A DNA stretch of 64,000 nucleotides from FEB-22 sp003105195 (GTDB taxonomy: Bacteria > Pseudomonadota > Alphaproteobacteria > Rhizobiales > Xanthobacteraceae), in NCBI GenBank assembly GCA_027493405.1, contig JAOSKV010000023.1, forward strand, positions 255,857 through 319,856, given 5' to 3'. Shown in pieces: positions 1 to 12,138 of this stretch; position 1 is the first letter of the stretch, and every line of letters begins with the position of its first letter. Position numbers and translations under genes: made by a program. The notes under the pieces are model-generated. The model saw nothing but the letters and a program-made list of their open reading frames with translations, was not told where the DNA came from and ran no database searches.

Positions 1-342
1 GCCCTTGTAGTAGAAGGGCGGCAGCACCAGCGCGCCCGCGAAGCCGAGCTCCGCGGCGTGGCGCGTGAGCGCGACCGCGTCGGCGACCGCGGCCGCGCCG
101 GTGCCGACCATCAGCCGCGCGCCCGGCAGGCCGGCCTCGGCATAGGCGCTCATGACGCGCCTGCGCTGCTCGAGCGAGAAGGAGGTCGCCTCGCCGGTGG
201 TGCCGAGCACGTTGAGGCCGTCGCAGCCGCCGTCGAGCAGGAAGCGCGCGAGCTTGACGGCGCGCGCGCAGTCGGGCTCGCCGCGCTCGTCCACGGGGGT
301 CGCGATGGCGGCGATGACGCCGCGCAGGCCGGGGTTGCTCAC
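1..342 (-). CDS. dihydrodipicolinate synthase/N-acetylneuraminate lyase family aldolase, 3' end outside window
   Basis: The N-terminal 114 residues of a class I (Schiff-base) aldolase of the DapA/NanA superfamily are present; the gene runs off the left edge. The visible part has the family's opening, in which a short GVIAAIATP strand is followed by the GTTGE motif at residues 47-51 (the pyruvate carboxylate-binding region), and it ends with the PPFYYKG segment that in the family follows the second strand-helix repeat. The start is taken as GTG at 342 because GAGGAG lies about 8 bases upstream. The lysine and the rest of the active site are outside the window, so DapA cannot be told apart from related pyruvate-dependent aldolases or dehydratases. 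It is on the same strand as the malic enzyme, 51 bases downstream of it. Confidence 0.85.
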   Translation of the reverse strand, partial: MSNPGLRGVIAAIATPVDERGEPDCARAVKLARFLLDGGCDGLNVLGTTGEATSFSLEQRRRVMSAYAEAGLPGARLMVGTGAAAVADAVALTRHAAELGFAGALVLPPFYYKG

Positions 343-393
343 GAGAGGCTCCTCAGGCTGTTGTCGGTTGGCGCATGGAACCGGCGCGCGTGG

Positions 394-2673
<2,280 letters not shown>

Positions 2674-2878
2674 TTCCGCCCCTTAACGCCGGCCTCGTGC
2701 GGCCGGGCCGGGCACCATAGCGGAGCGGATGGCCGCGGCTCAAGGACCGGACCCCAACAAAATGGCCGTGGCGGGCCCGCAAACGGCCGGCTCGCCACGA
2801 TTGCACGGCGACATCGCTGTGGGCGGCAGCGTCCCGGCCCATGAAAGGCGCACGGCCATCTGTTAGGTTCGCGGCCCC

Positions 2879-5640
2879 ATGGAATTGGCTCCCATCACGA
2901 CCGTGGCCGAGGACGGCGAGGACGCGGCGCCCGGGCGCGGCGCGCCCAGGGCGGAGGACGCCTCGCGCGTGACGCCGATGATGGAGCAGTACACCGAGAT
3001 CAAGCGCGCCCATCCGGACTGCCTGCTGTTCTACCGGATGGGGGACTTCTACGAGCTGTTCTTCGCCGACGCCGAGATCGCGGCGCGCGCGCTCGGCATC
3101 GTGCTGACCAAGCGCGGCCGGCATCTCGGCCAGGACATCCCGATGTGCGGCGTGCCGATCGAGCGCGCCGACGAGTACCTGCACCGGTTGATCGCGCAGG
3201 GGCACCGGGTGGCGGTGTGCGAGCAGCTCGAGGACCCGGCCGAGGCGAAGAGGCGTGGGCCCAAGAGCGTGGTGAAGCGCGACGTGGTGCGCCTGGTGAC
3301 CCCCGGCACGCTCACCGAGGACTCGCTGCTCGAGGCGCGCGCCAACAACTTCCTGGCCGCGATCGCGCGCGCGCGCTCCTCGGCGGGCGAGGACCAGTTC
3401 GCGCTGGCCTATCTCGACATCTCGACCGGCGAGTTCCGGGTGACCGAGCGCAGCCGTGCCGAGCTTTCGGCCGAGATCGCGCGTATCGAGCCGGGCGAGA
3501 TCATCGTCGCCGACGCGCTCTACGGCGAGGGCGAGATCGGGGCCTGGCTGCGCGGCCTGCCGGCGGTGACGCCGCTCACGCGCGACGTGTTCGACGGCGC
3601 GACCGCCGAGCGGCGGCTCTGCGGCTTCTTCGCGGTGGCGACCACCGAGGCGTTCGGCACCTTCTCGCGGCTCGAGCTCACCGCGGCGGCCGCCTGCGTG
3701 ACCTATGTGGAGCGCACCCAGCTCGGCAAGCGCCCGCCCCTCTCGCCGCCGACCCGCGAGCGCGCGGACGCGACGCTGATCATCGACGCGGCGACCCGCG
3801 CCAACCTGGAGCTGATGCGCACGCTTGCGGGCGAGCGGCGCGGCTCCCTGATCGCCTGCATCGACCGCACCGTGACGGCCGCGGGCTCGCGCCTGCTGGC
3901 GCAGCGCATGGCGGCGCCGCTGACCGACCCGGCCGCGATCGCGCGCCGGCTCGACGCGGTCGCGACCTTCGTCGCCGAGCCGGCCCTGCGCGAGGAGCTG
4001 CGCGAGCGGCTCGCCGCCGCGCCCGATCTCGCCCGGGCGCTCGCCCGGCTCACGGTCGAGCGCGGCGGCCCGCGCGACCTCGCCGCGGTGCGCGACGCCC
4101 TGACGGCGGCACGCGCGCTGGCGCAGCGGCTGGCGGCGCTCGCCGCGCCGCCGCGCGAGATCGCGACGGCGGCGAGCGCGCTCGCCGCCGTGGACGAGAC
4201 GCTCGCGGCCGAGCTCGCCCGGGCGCTCGGCGAGGAGCTGCCGTTCCTCAAGCGCGACGGCGGCTTCCTGCGCGCCGGCTACGATGCGGCGCTCGACGAG
4301 GCGCGGGCGCTGCGCGACGAGTCGCGGCGGGTGATCGCGGCGCTGCAGGCGCGCTATGCCGAGGAGACCGGTATCCGCGCGCTCAAGATCCGGCACAACA
4401 ACGTGCTCGGCTATTTCGTCGAGGTGACCGCGCAGCACGGCGAGAAGCTGCTCGGCCCCCCGCTCAACGCCGCCTTCATCCACCGCCAGACGCTCGCCGG
4501 CCAGGTGCGCTTCACCACCACCGAGCTCGCCGAGCTCGAGGCGCGGATCGCGAGCGCCGGCGAGCGGGCGCTCGCGATCGAGCTCGCCGCGTTCGAGCGG
4601 CTCGCCGCGGCGGTGTGCGCGGCCGGCGAGGCGATCCAGGTCTACCGCCGCGGCGCTGGCGGCGCTCGACGTCGCGACCGGGCTCGCGGCGCTCGCGGTC
4701 GAGCGCGACCATGTGCGGCCCGAGGTCGACGGGTCCCTCGATTTCGAGATCGTGGGCGGCCGCCACCCGGTGGTCGAGCAAGCGCTGCAGCGCGACGGCG
4801 GCCCGTTCGTCGCCAACGACTGCGCGCTGTCGCCGCCCGAAGGCGAGCGGGCCGGCCGCATCTACGTGGTGACCGGCCCGAACATGGCGGGCAAGTCCAC
4901 CTATCTGCGGCAGAGCGCGCTGATCGCGGTGCTCGCCCAGATGGGCGCCTACGTGCCGGCGAAGCGCGCGCGCATCGGCGTGGTCGACCGACTGTTCTCG
5001 CGGGTCGGCGCCGCCGACGACCTCGCGCGCGGCCGCTCGACCTTCATGGTCGAGATGGTCGAAACCGCCGCGATCCTCAACCAGGCGGGCGAGCGGGCGC
5101 TGGTGATCCTCGACGAGATCGGGCGCGGCACCGCGACCTTCGACGGGCTCTCGATCGCCTGGGCGACGATCGAGCACCTGCACGAGAGGAACCGTTGCCG
5201 GGCGCTGTTCGCGACCCATTTCCACGAGCTGACCGCGCTCGCGAGCAGGCTGCCGCGGCTGTTCAACGCCACCGTGCGGGTGAAGGAGTGGGAGCACGAG
5301 GTCGTGTTCCTGCACGAAGTGGTGGCGGGCGCGGCCGACCGCTCCTACGGGATCCAGGTCGCCAAGCTCGCGGGCCTGCCGGCCGCCGTCATCGCGCGCG
5401 CCAAATTGGTGTTGGCGGAGCTCGAGGCGAAGGACCGCTCCGCGTCCGCGCGGCGCCTGATCGACGACCTGCCGCTGTTCGCGGCGAGCGCGCGGGGCGG
5501 CGCCGGAGCCGCGGGACGATCCCGCGGCCGCGGCGGTGCTCGCCGCGCTCGCGGCGCTCAACCCCGACGAGATGTCGCCGCGCGAGGCGCTGGACGCGCT
5601 CTACGGCTTGAAGCTGGCGGCGGCGAAGAAGGACGCGTGA
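2879..5640 (+). pseudogene. mutS: DNA mismatch repair protein MutS, interrupted by two single-base insertions
   Basis: MutS recognises base mismatches and small loops and recruits MutL. With both frameshifts repaired the product is 919 residues, normal for the family. Visible are the mismatch-reading GDFYELF motif near residue 55, the Walker A GPNMAGKST, the Walker B LVILDEIGRG, the FATHFHEL segment and the typical C-terminus NPDEMSPREALDALYGLK. The reading frame changes twice. First, an extra T at 4643 separates QV from TAAALAALD. Second, there is one extra G in the run 5494-5497, after which DDPAAAAVL resumes in frame to the TGA at 5640. As written, translation would lose the ATPase domain. 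Both indels give a perfect family-like protein when removed, so they may be consensus errors; if real, the strain is mismatch-repair deficient. Confidence 0.9.
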
Positions 5641-5661
5641 GACGGACTTTGAATCGTCGCA

Positions 5662-5699
5662 TTTTCTTGCGCCGAAGCGGTGCCCACTTCGGCGGAAAA

Positions 5700-5700
<1 letters not shown>
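5662..5700. repeat. intergenic palindromic repeat, same family as the one at 33525
   Basis: The arms CGCCGAA (5670-5676) and TTCGGCG (5688-5694) flank an 11-base loop, GCGGTGCCCAC. The core shares its layout (GAA, CGGTNNCCACTTC, CCGGAA-like end) with the repeat at 33525-33573. It resembles the short palindromic intergenic repeats scattered in rhizobial genomes. The homopolymer block begins directly after it. It may also act as the mutS terminator. Confidence 0.6.
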
Positions 5701-6505
<805 letters not shown>

Positions 6506-6610
6506 CGACGCGCTTCGGCCGGGCGGCGGAGCCTAGCCGATTTGCCGGCCGCGTGCTCCCGCAAGCGAGCGCTGGGCGCGCATGGCTCGCATGCGGCACC
6601 GCGCCGTCTC

Positions 6611-7120
6611 TCAGGCGCGCGCGAGGCTCACGGCGACGGGCGGGCCGGAGCGGATCGTCTGGTAGACGACGCAATAGCGCTCGGTGAGCCGGAGCAGCTG
6701 GTCGAGCTTCTCCTGGGGCGCGTCGGTGTCGACGTCGAAGCGCAGGCGGATCTCGGCGAAGCCGACGGGCGCGTCCTTGGCGACGCCGAGGGTGCCGCGG
6801 AAATCGAGGTCGCCCTCGGCCGAGACGGCGCCGGACCGGAGCGGAATCTCGAGCGCGGTCGCGACCGCCTTGAGCGTCACCCCGGCGCAGGCGACCAGCG
6901 CCTCCAGCAGCATGTCGCCGGAGCAGAGCTCGAGGCCGGAGCCGCCCGTGGCGGGGTGCAATCCGGCCACCGCGAGCGCGCGCCCGGTCTCGACCTTGCA
7001 GGCGATGTGGGTGTCGTCGAGCGTGCCCTTGGCCTCGAGCGTGATCACGGCCGACTTGGGATCGCTCTTGTAGCGATCCTTGATCGGCGCCTGCATGGCG
7101 CGCAGCGCGGCAGAGTCCAT
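6611..7120 (-). CDS. OsmC family protein
   Basis: A 169-residue cytoplasmic protein of the OsmC/Ohr superfamily, whose characterised members reduce organic hydroperoxides with a cysteine pair. The central helix region reads LELCSGDMLLEALVACAGVT, giving two cysteines at the spacing seen in OsmC-like proteins. The surrounding strands (DTHIACKVETGRAL and the C-terminal VVYQTIRSGPPV) also fit. The start at 7120 is preferred over longer frames because GAGGAGCCGAGGA directly precedes it. It lies 26 bases downstream of the zinc alcohol dehydrogenase gene on the same strand, so the two are probably co-transcribed; that suggests a role in handling reactive carbonyl or peroxide by-products. Whether it is a true peroxidase or a thiol-storage paralogue cannot be decided. 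Confidence 0.85.
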   Translation of the reverse strand: MDSAALRAMQAPIKDRYKSDPKSAVITLEAKGTLDDTHIACKVETGRALAVAGLHPATGGSGLELCSGDMLLEALVACAGVTLKAVATALEIPLRSGAVSAEGDLDFRGTLGVAKDAPVGFAEIRLRFDVDTDAPQEKLDQLLRLTERYCVVYQTIRSGPPVAVSLARA

Positions 7121-7146
7121 TCCTCGGCTCCTCGTGTCGAAAGGCC

Positions 7147-8202
7147 TCACGCCGGGGTCAGCACCACCCGGCCGACGATCTTGCCCGCGCGCAGCTCGTC
7201 GAGCGTGGCATTGACCTCCTCGAGCGGCCGCGTGCGGATCGGCACCGGCGGCGCGCCGGTGCGGCGCACCAGCTCGAGCAGCTCCTTCATCTCGGTGAGG
7301 CTTCCCACGTAGGAACCCTGGATCGTCATGGCGCGCATCGGGAAGAAGGGCGTCGACACCGTGATCTCGCCACCGAACAGGCCGACGATGACGAGCTTGC
7401 CGCCCTTGATCAAGCTGTCGACGCCGAGCCGGGCGGTCGCCGAGGAGCCGACCAGGTCGATCACGGCCCAGGCGCCGCCGCCGGTCGCCGCCGCGATCTG
7501 CTTTGCGGCATCCGGCGCGGCGCCGTCGATCGCGGCCGCAGCGCCCGCTTTCAGCGCGGCCTCGCGCTTCACCGGGTCGATGTCCACCATGACGACGCTG
7601 TGCCCGCCCATGGCCTTGTGCAGGGCGATCGCCATCAGCCCGAGGCCGCCGGCGCCGATGATCACCACGGGCTGGGTCTCGAGGTCCTCGCCGACCTTCT
7701 TGAGCGCGCTGTAGGTGGTGACGCCCGAGCAGGCGAGCGGCGCGGCCTGCTCGGGCGCGAGGTCGCCGATCTCGAAGAGATAGCGGGGATGCGGCACCAG
7801 CAGGTGGTCGCTGTAGCCGCCCGGGCTGAAAACGCCGAGATTGCGCGGGGTGAGGCACAGGTTCTCGTCGCCGCGCTTGCACACGCGGCACTCGCCGCAG
7901 CCCATCCAGGGATGCGCCAGGCGCACGTCGCCGACCTTGACGCCCTTGGCGTCGGGGCCGACCGCGACCACGCGGCCGACATTCTCATGGCCCATGGTGA
8001 GCGGCAGCTTGATGCCGCGCTCGGAGAGGATCAGCTTCTTGCCGCCGCCGAGCTCGTAATAGCCGTCCCAGATGTGGATGTCCGAGTGGCAGACGCCGGC
8101 CGCCATCACGCGCAGCAGCACCTCGCTGCCCTTCGGCGTCGGCGTCTCGCGCTCGATCAGCTCCAGCGGGGCGCCGCACTTGCAGACGTCAAAGCTACGC
8201 AT
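7147..8202 (-). CDS. zinc-dependent alcohol dehydrogenase
   Basis: A 351-residue medium-chain dehydrogenase/reductase that interconverts alcohols and aldehydes with NAD(P). Catalytic-zinc ligands are visible in GVCHSDIH and GHENVG, and the structural-zinc cysteine cluster is CGECRVCKRGDENLC. The Rossmann motif GAGGLGLMA is followed by the acidic MVDID, which favours NAD over NADP. The start at 8202 has GAGGAACGAG immediately upstream; longer in-frame extensions lack family similarity. It is followed on the same strand by the OsmC gene. The substrate cannot be assigned from sequence. Confidence 0.9.
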   Translation of the reverse strand: MRSFDVCKCGAPLELIERETPTPKGSEVLLRVMAAGVCHSDIHIWDGYYELGGGKKLILSERGIKLPLTMGHENVGRVVAVGPDAKGVKVGDVRLAHPWMGCGECRVCKRGDENLCLTPRNLGVFSPGGYSDHLLVPHPRYLFEIGDLAPEQAAPLACSGVTTYSALKKVGEDLETQPVVIIGAGGLGLMAIALHKAMGGHSVVMVDIDPVKREAALKAGAAAAIDGAAPDAAKQIAAATGGGAWAVIDLVGSSATARLGVDSLIKGGKLVIVGLFGGEITVSTPFFPMRAMTIQGSYVGSLTEMKELLELVRRTGAPPVPIRTRPLEEVNATLDELRAGKIVGRVVLTPA

Positions 8203-8314
8203 CTCGTTCCTCGCGCTTCCAGGGCTCCTCGCCGCCCGGGTGGTCCCAGGCCGCAAGGTATAGACGGGCCGGCGCCCCGCACAAGGTGCCGTCCGCATGC
8301 CGGCTCGGCGCCGG

Positions 8315-9106
8315 CTACCACCAGAGGGCGGCACCGGCCTCGCTCGTGACCCGGCCGTCGTCGGTGACGGCCTTGCGGTCGAGCGAGCGGTCGAGCGCCG
8401 CCAGCACGCGGCGCTTGGCGAAATCGTAGGCCGCGGACTGGCGGTCGCGCGGGCGCGGCAGGTCGGTCTCGATGGTCTCGTAGATGCGGCCGGGATGCGG
8501 ACGCATCACCGTGACGCGATCGGCGAGCACGATCGCCTCGTCGACGTCGTGGGTGACGACGAGGAGGGTCGGCTTGAAGTCGGCCCAGAGGTCGAGCAGG
8601 TGATCCTGCAGGTCGATGCGCGTGAAGGCGTCGAGCGCCGAGAACGGCTCGTCGAGGAGGAGCACCTCGGGACGCGTCACCAGCGCGCGCGCGATCGCGA
8701 CCCGCTGCGCCTGGCCGCCCGAGAGCTCGCGCGGCCAGACCCCGGCCTTGTCGGCGAGGCCGACCCGGTCGAGCGCCTGGGCGACCCGCTCGGCGCGCTC
8801 CGCGCGGCTGCGGTCGGCGAGGCCGAAGCCGACATTGCCCGCCACCGTGAGCCAGGGCAAGAGGCGCGGCTCCTGGAAGACGATGCCGATCCTCTCGTGC
8901 GGCGCCGTGATCGCGGTGCCGTCGAGCACGACCTCGCCGTCGGTCGGGCGATCGAGCCCGGAGACGAGCCGCAGCAATGTGGACTTGCCGCAGCCGGAGC
9001 CGCCGACCACCGCGACGATCTCGCCCGGGGCGACGGCGAGCGCGACGCCGTCGAGGGCGCGCAGGCCGGTCGCGTAGGTCTTTCCGACACCGTGGAGGCT
9101 CAGCAC
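8315..9106 (-). CDS. ABC transporter ATP-binding protein, taurine/sulfonate/nitrate type
   Basis: The 263-residue ATPase of an SsuABC/TauABC-like importer. The Walker A GGSGCGKST, the Q-loop VFQEPRLLPWLT, the signature LSGGQAQRVAIARAL, the Walker B LLLDEPFSALD and the switch histidine in VTHDVDEA are all present. The motif EPRLLPWLTV is typical of this importer class. The gene starts 9 bases after the permease gene ends, so both are translated from one message together with the upstream binding-protein gene. Substrate in this class ranges over sulfonates, taurine, nitrate, cyanate, riboflavin and thiamine precursors, and cannot be fixed here. Confidence 0.9.
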   Translation of the reverse strand: MLSLHGVGKTYATGLRALDGVALAVAPGEIVAVVGGSGCGKSTLLRLVSGLDRPTDGEVVLDGTAITAPHERIGIVFQEPRLLPWLTVAGNVGFGLADRSRAERAERVAQALDRVGLADKAGVWPRELSGGQAQRVAIARALVTRPEVLLLDEPFSALDAFTRIDLQDHLLDLWADFKPTLLVVTHDVDEAIVLADRVTVMRPHPGRIYETIETDLPRPRDRQSAAYDFAKRRVLAALDRSLDRKAVTDDGRVTSEAGAALWW

Positions 9107-9115
9107 GGGGACCGC

Positions 9116-9952
9116 CTAACGTTTCGCGCCGAAGGCGTCTTCCCAGCGCAGGAAGGGCGCGGCGAGCAGATGGATGAGCGTGTCGGTGAGCTTGCCGAGC
9201 ACCGCGAAGGCGAGGATCGCGGCGACGATCTGGGCGGGCTTGCCGAGCTGCTGGCCGTCGACCAGCAGGTAGCCGAGCCCCTCGGAGGCGCCCATGAATT
9301 CCGCCGCCACCACGAACATCCAGCCGAGGCCGAGGCCGGAGCGCAGCGCCACCACATAGGCGGGCAGCACGGCGGGCAACAGGATCCGGCGCACCATGGC
9401 GGGACCCGAGAGGCGGAACACGCGGCCGACCTCGACGATCTTGCGGTCGACGGAGGCGATCGCGCCCATGACGCCGAGATAGACCGGGAAGAACACGCCG
9501 ACCGCGATCAGCGCCACCTTCGAGGTCTCGAAGATGCCGAGCCAGAGGATGAACAGCGGGATCCAGGCGATCGAGGGAATGGCGCGCAGCGCCTGCAGCG
9601 TCGGATCGACCAGGCGGCGCAACAGCGCATAGTAGCCGGTGAGCGCGCCGAGCAGAGTGCCGGCCGCGACGCCGAGGCCGAAGCCGGCCGCGACCCGCAG
9701 CACGGTCGCGCCGGCGTGGCGCGAAAGCTCGCCGGTCGCGGCGAGCTCGGAGAGCGTCGCGAGGATGGTCGAGGGCGGCGGCACCAGGCGTCCGTCCGAG
9801 ACGCCGAGATCGACCAGGAGCTCCCACAGGATGGCGAGGGAGACCGGCAGCACCAGGGCGAGCGCCGGCAGCGCGAGGCGCGCGAGCCGGCGCGGCGCGC
9901 GCTCCGCCGCAACCGCGGTGTCGACCGAGATCGTCACGGGGAGGAGAGACAT
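9116..9952 (-). CDS. ABC transporter permease, SsuC/TauC type
   Basis: The 278-residue inner-membrane permease of the same importer, with six or so hydrophobic segments. The BPD_transp_1 EAA-type loop lies around MGAIASVDRKIVEVGRVFRL and is followed by RRILLPAVLPAYVVALRSGL, as in SsuC. The start at 9952 is chosen because GAGGAGAGAC-like sequence overlaps its leader and the longer frame would run through the palindromic repeat at 9993-10032. It lies downstream of the duplicated binding-protein segment, so transcription from the SBP promoter has to cross two hairpins to reach it. Confidence 0.88.
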   Translation of the reverse strand: MSLLPVTISVDTAVAAERAPRRLARLALPALALVLPVSLAILWELLVDLGVSDGRLVPPPSTILATLSELAATGELSRHAGATVLRVAAGFGLGVAAGTLLGALTGYYALLRRLVDPTLQALRAIPSIAWIPLFILWLGIFETSKVALIAVGVFFPVYLGVMGAIASVDRKIVEVGRVFRLSGPAMVRRILLPAVLPAYVVALRSGLGLGWMFVVAAEFMGASEGLGYLLVDGQQLGKPAQIVAAILAFAVLGKLTDTLIHLLAAPFLRWEDAFGAKR

Positions 9953-9992
9953 GGACGGCCCGCGGATTCCAGCTCGGTTTGGATTACGAGTC

Positions 9993-10032
9993 GTAGGGTG
10001 CAATAGCCGCGCAGCGGCGTATTGCACCCTAC
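9993..10032. repeat. palindromic repeat, first copy, between permease and SBP fragment
   Basis: The 13-base perfect inverted arms GTAGGGTGCAATA (9993-10005) and TATTGCACCCTAC (10020-10032) enclose a loop that can itself pair (GCCGC/GCGGC). This GTGCAATA palindrome is a REP-like intergenic element. A second, less perfect copy is at 10722-10757, and the two bracket the duplicated gene fragment. Confidence 0.8.
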
Positions 10033-10697
10033 CGACCACCGGCTAATTCGTCGCCGTGACCCAGCGGTCGTCGATCAGGGCGTCGACGGTCGCCTTCACG
10101 TCGACATTGGCCGGGATCACGCCGGCCTGCTGCAGGGCGAGGCCGGCGGCGAGGATCGAATCCTTCTGCGGGGCGCCGATGCGGCTGTGGGTGAGCTCGG
10201 TGCGTTCCTTCAGCTGCTTGTCGACCACGGTCTCGGGCAGCCGGGTCGCCGCGATGAAGACGCGCTTGACCTCGCCGTAGTCGGCGAGCGCACGCCGGCG
10301 CGCCTCCTCGTAGACGGCGAGCACGCGGCGCACGAGGTCCGGGTGATCGCGCAGGAACTCCTCGCGCACGTTGAGCACGCCCCAGGTATTGGCCTCGGGC
10401 TTGCGATAGAACAGCCGCGCACCGTTCTCGACCTCGGCCTGCGCCATCATCGGATCGAGGCCGGCCCAGGCATCGACGTCGCCGCGCACCAGCGCGGTCT
10501 TGCCATCGGGATGCTGCAGCAGCACGATCTTCACGTCCCTCTCGGTGAGCTTCGCCTCCTGCAGCGCGCGCACCAGGAAGATGTGCGGGTCGGTGCCGCG
10601 GGTGACCGCGATGCTCCTGCCCTTGAGGTCCGCGACCGTCCTGATCGGCTTGTCCCTGGCGGTGACGAGGGCGGTCCATTCGGGCCGCGAGTAGACG
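10020..10697. repeat. 678-base tandem duplication unit (other copy 10745-11422)
   Basis: The stretch 10020-10697 is nearly identical to 10745-11422 at a fixed offset of 725 bases; a read-through shows only a handful of substitutions and no indels. It covers the right arm of the palindromic repeat plus the 3' two thirds of the ABC binding-protein gene. Homology starts exactly in TATTGCACC of the palindrome and stops abruptly inside the gene after GAGTAGACG. Confidence 0.92.
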
Positions 10698-10713
10698 GGC
10701 AGCGCCGCCGGCT
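10043..10713 (-). pseudogene. truncated duplicate of the ABC substrate-binding protein gene
   Basis: The C-terminal part (from about VYSRPEWTALV to the end DRWVTATN) of the binding protein encoded at 10768-11745 is repeated here almost without change. It lacks the signal peptide and roughly the first 100 residues, so no periplasmic binding protein could be made. Upstream of the homology the frame continues into unrelated residues derived from the palindromic repeat. The few differences from the full copy include KD to RD near TEKDVK. It sits between the intact copy and the permease gene within the presumed operon. Confidence 0.88.
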
Positions 10714-10721
10714 GCGCCGAC

Positions 10722-10757
10722 GGTGCAATACGGCGCTGCGCGCCTATTGCACCCTAC
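10722..10757. repeat. palindromic repeat, second copy, at the duplication junction
   Basis: GGTGCAATA (10722-10730) and TATTGCACC (10745-10753) are inverted arms around a 14-base GC-rich loop. The right side continues CTACCGACCACCGG exactly as in the copy at 9993. The left arm is shorter than in the first copy. The element lies precisely where the truncated fragment ends and the intact gene copy begins. Confidence 0.75.
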
Positions 10758-10767
10758 CGACCACCGG

Positions 10768-11745
10768 CTAATTCGTCGCCGTGACCCAGCGGTCGTCGAT
10801 CAGGGCGTCGACGGTCGCCTTCACGTCGACATTGGCCGGGATCACGCCGGCCTGCTGCAGAGCGAGGCCGGCAGCGAGGATCGAATCCTTCTGCGGGGCG
10901 CCGATGCGGCTGTGGGTGAGCTCGGTGCGCTCCTTCAGCTGCTTGTCGACCACGGTCTCGGGCAGCCGGGTCGCCGCGATGAAGACGCGCTTGACCTCGC
11001 CGTAGTCGGCGAGCGCGCGCCTGCGCGCCTCCTCGTAGACGGCGAGCACGCGGCGCACGAGGTCCGGGTGATCGCGCAGGAACTCCTCGCGCACGTTGAG
11101 CACGCCCCAGGTATTGGCCTCGGGCTTGCGATAGAACAGCCGCGCGCCGTTCTCGACCTCGGCCTGCGCCATCATCGGATCGAGGCCGGCCCAGGCATCG
11201 ACGTCGCCGCGCACCAGCGCGGTCTTGCCATCGGGATGCTGCAGCAGCACGATCTTCACGTCCTTCTCGGTGAGCTTCGCCTCCTGCAGCGCGCGCACCA
11301 GGAAGATGTGCGGGTCGGTGCCGCGGGTGACCGCGATGCTCCTGCCCTTGAGGTCCGCGACCGTCCTGATCGGCTTGTCCCTGGCGGTGACGAGGGCGGT
11401 CCATTCGGGCCGCGAGTAGACGTAGATCGACTTGATCGGGTTGCCGTTGATCCTGGCGACGAGCGCGGCCGCGCCGGCGGTCGAGCCGAAATCGATCGAC
11501 CCCGCATTGAGGAACTCGAGCGCCTTGTTGGAGCCGAGCGTCTGCACCCAGCGCACGCCGATGCCGTCCTTGGCGAACTCCTTCTCGATGAGCTTCTGCT
11601 CCTTGAGCAGCAGCGAGACCGGATTGTAGGTCGCCCAGTCGATGCGGATCTCCTTCGGCTTGTCGGCCGCGAACAAGGCCGAGGTCGGCATCAGGCCGAC
11701 CAGCACGGCAGAGGCGATCAGGGAACGTCGCGAGAGAAGAGACAT
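10768..11745 (-). CDS. ABC transporter periplasmic substrate-binding protein (SsuA/NMT1 type)
   Basis: The 325-residue binding protein delivers the substrate to the permease/ATPase encoded downstream. The N-terminus MSLLSRRSLIASAVLVGLMP, followed by TSALFA-ADKP, is a signal peptide; the twin arginines make Tat export possible, though Sec is not excluded. The mature part follows the NMT1/SsuA pattern: EIRIDWATYNPVSLLLKE, then GSIDFGSTAGAAALVA, then VADLKGRSIAVTRGT. The start at 11745 is favoured over a longer frame because it begins the signal peptide and is preceded by GGAGGG a few bases upstream. The gene's 3' two thirds are duplicated directly downstream. Confidence 0.88.
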   Translation of the reverse strand: MSLLSRRSLIASAVLVGLMPTSALFAADKPKEIRIDWATYNPVSLLLKEQKLIEKEFAKDGIGVRWVQTLGSNKALEFLNAGSIDFGSTAGAAALVARINGNPIKSIYVYSRPEWTALVTARDKPIRTVADLKGRSIAVTRGTDPHIFLVRALQEAKLTEKDVKIVLLQHPDGKTALVRGDVDAWAGLDPMMAQAEVENGARLFYRKPEANTWGVLNVREEFLRDHPDLVRRVLAVYEEARRRALADYGEVKRVFIAATRLPETVVDKQLKERTELTHSRIGAPQKDSILAAGLALQQAGVIPANVDVKATVDALIDDRWVTATN

Positions 11746-12138
11746 GGCAAGCCCTCCATTCGGCTCGGCGGCGAACGCGTTCTCTATTACGAACGCCGCG
11801 GTTGACATGGAGGCGGGTCTCGGCCCGCCCTCAGCCGGCGAGGGGCGTGGCCCCGCGCTTTAGCTGCATTTGTTAAGCGCCCGCAAGCTGCTCGCTCAAA
11901 TCGGCGCTAAGCGTTGTATAGAAAAGAGAATTGTCCGCGTCAACGAGAAACCGATGCCCTCCGGGGCCAGGGTCCGTAGCACAGGTGTCCCTTCCTGTGT
12001 CGTTCTGTGAAACGAACATTTCCTTCCCGTCGGCAACCGCCCCGGAAGGCTGCGCGCGCCCTGCCCGACGCTGCGTCCGCGACCGACGGGCCACGTGTCC
12101 GTGACATCCCGGTGGCGCTCGGCTATCGGGGGAACGCG
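11746..12138. other. divergent intergenic region between ABC importer operon and glnD
   Basis: About 390 bases without a convincing gene. Open frames here are short, lack family resemblance and are unlike the neighbours. The region must hold the promoters for the importer (leftward) and glnD (rightward). It is relatively A/T-rich around 11905-11940. I could not define a clear -35/-10 pair. Confidence 0.5.

Noticed and set aside
10043..10713. A second, functional binding-protein gene
   Set aside because: It lacks the signal peptide and about 100 N-terminal residues and begins in palindromic repeat sequence.
12007..12138. Longer N-terminus for GlnD from the ATG at 12007
   Set aside because: The extra 44 residues are not family-like, and the ATG at 12139 has a strong ribosome site and gives the usual length.
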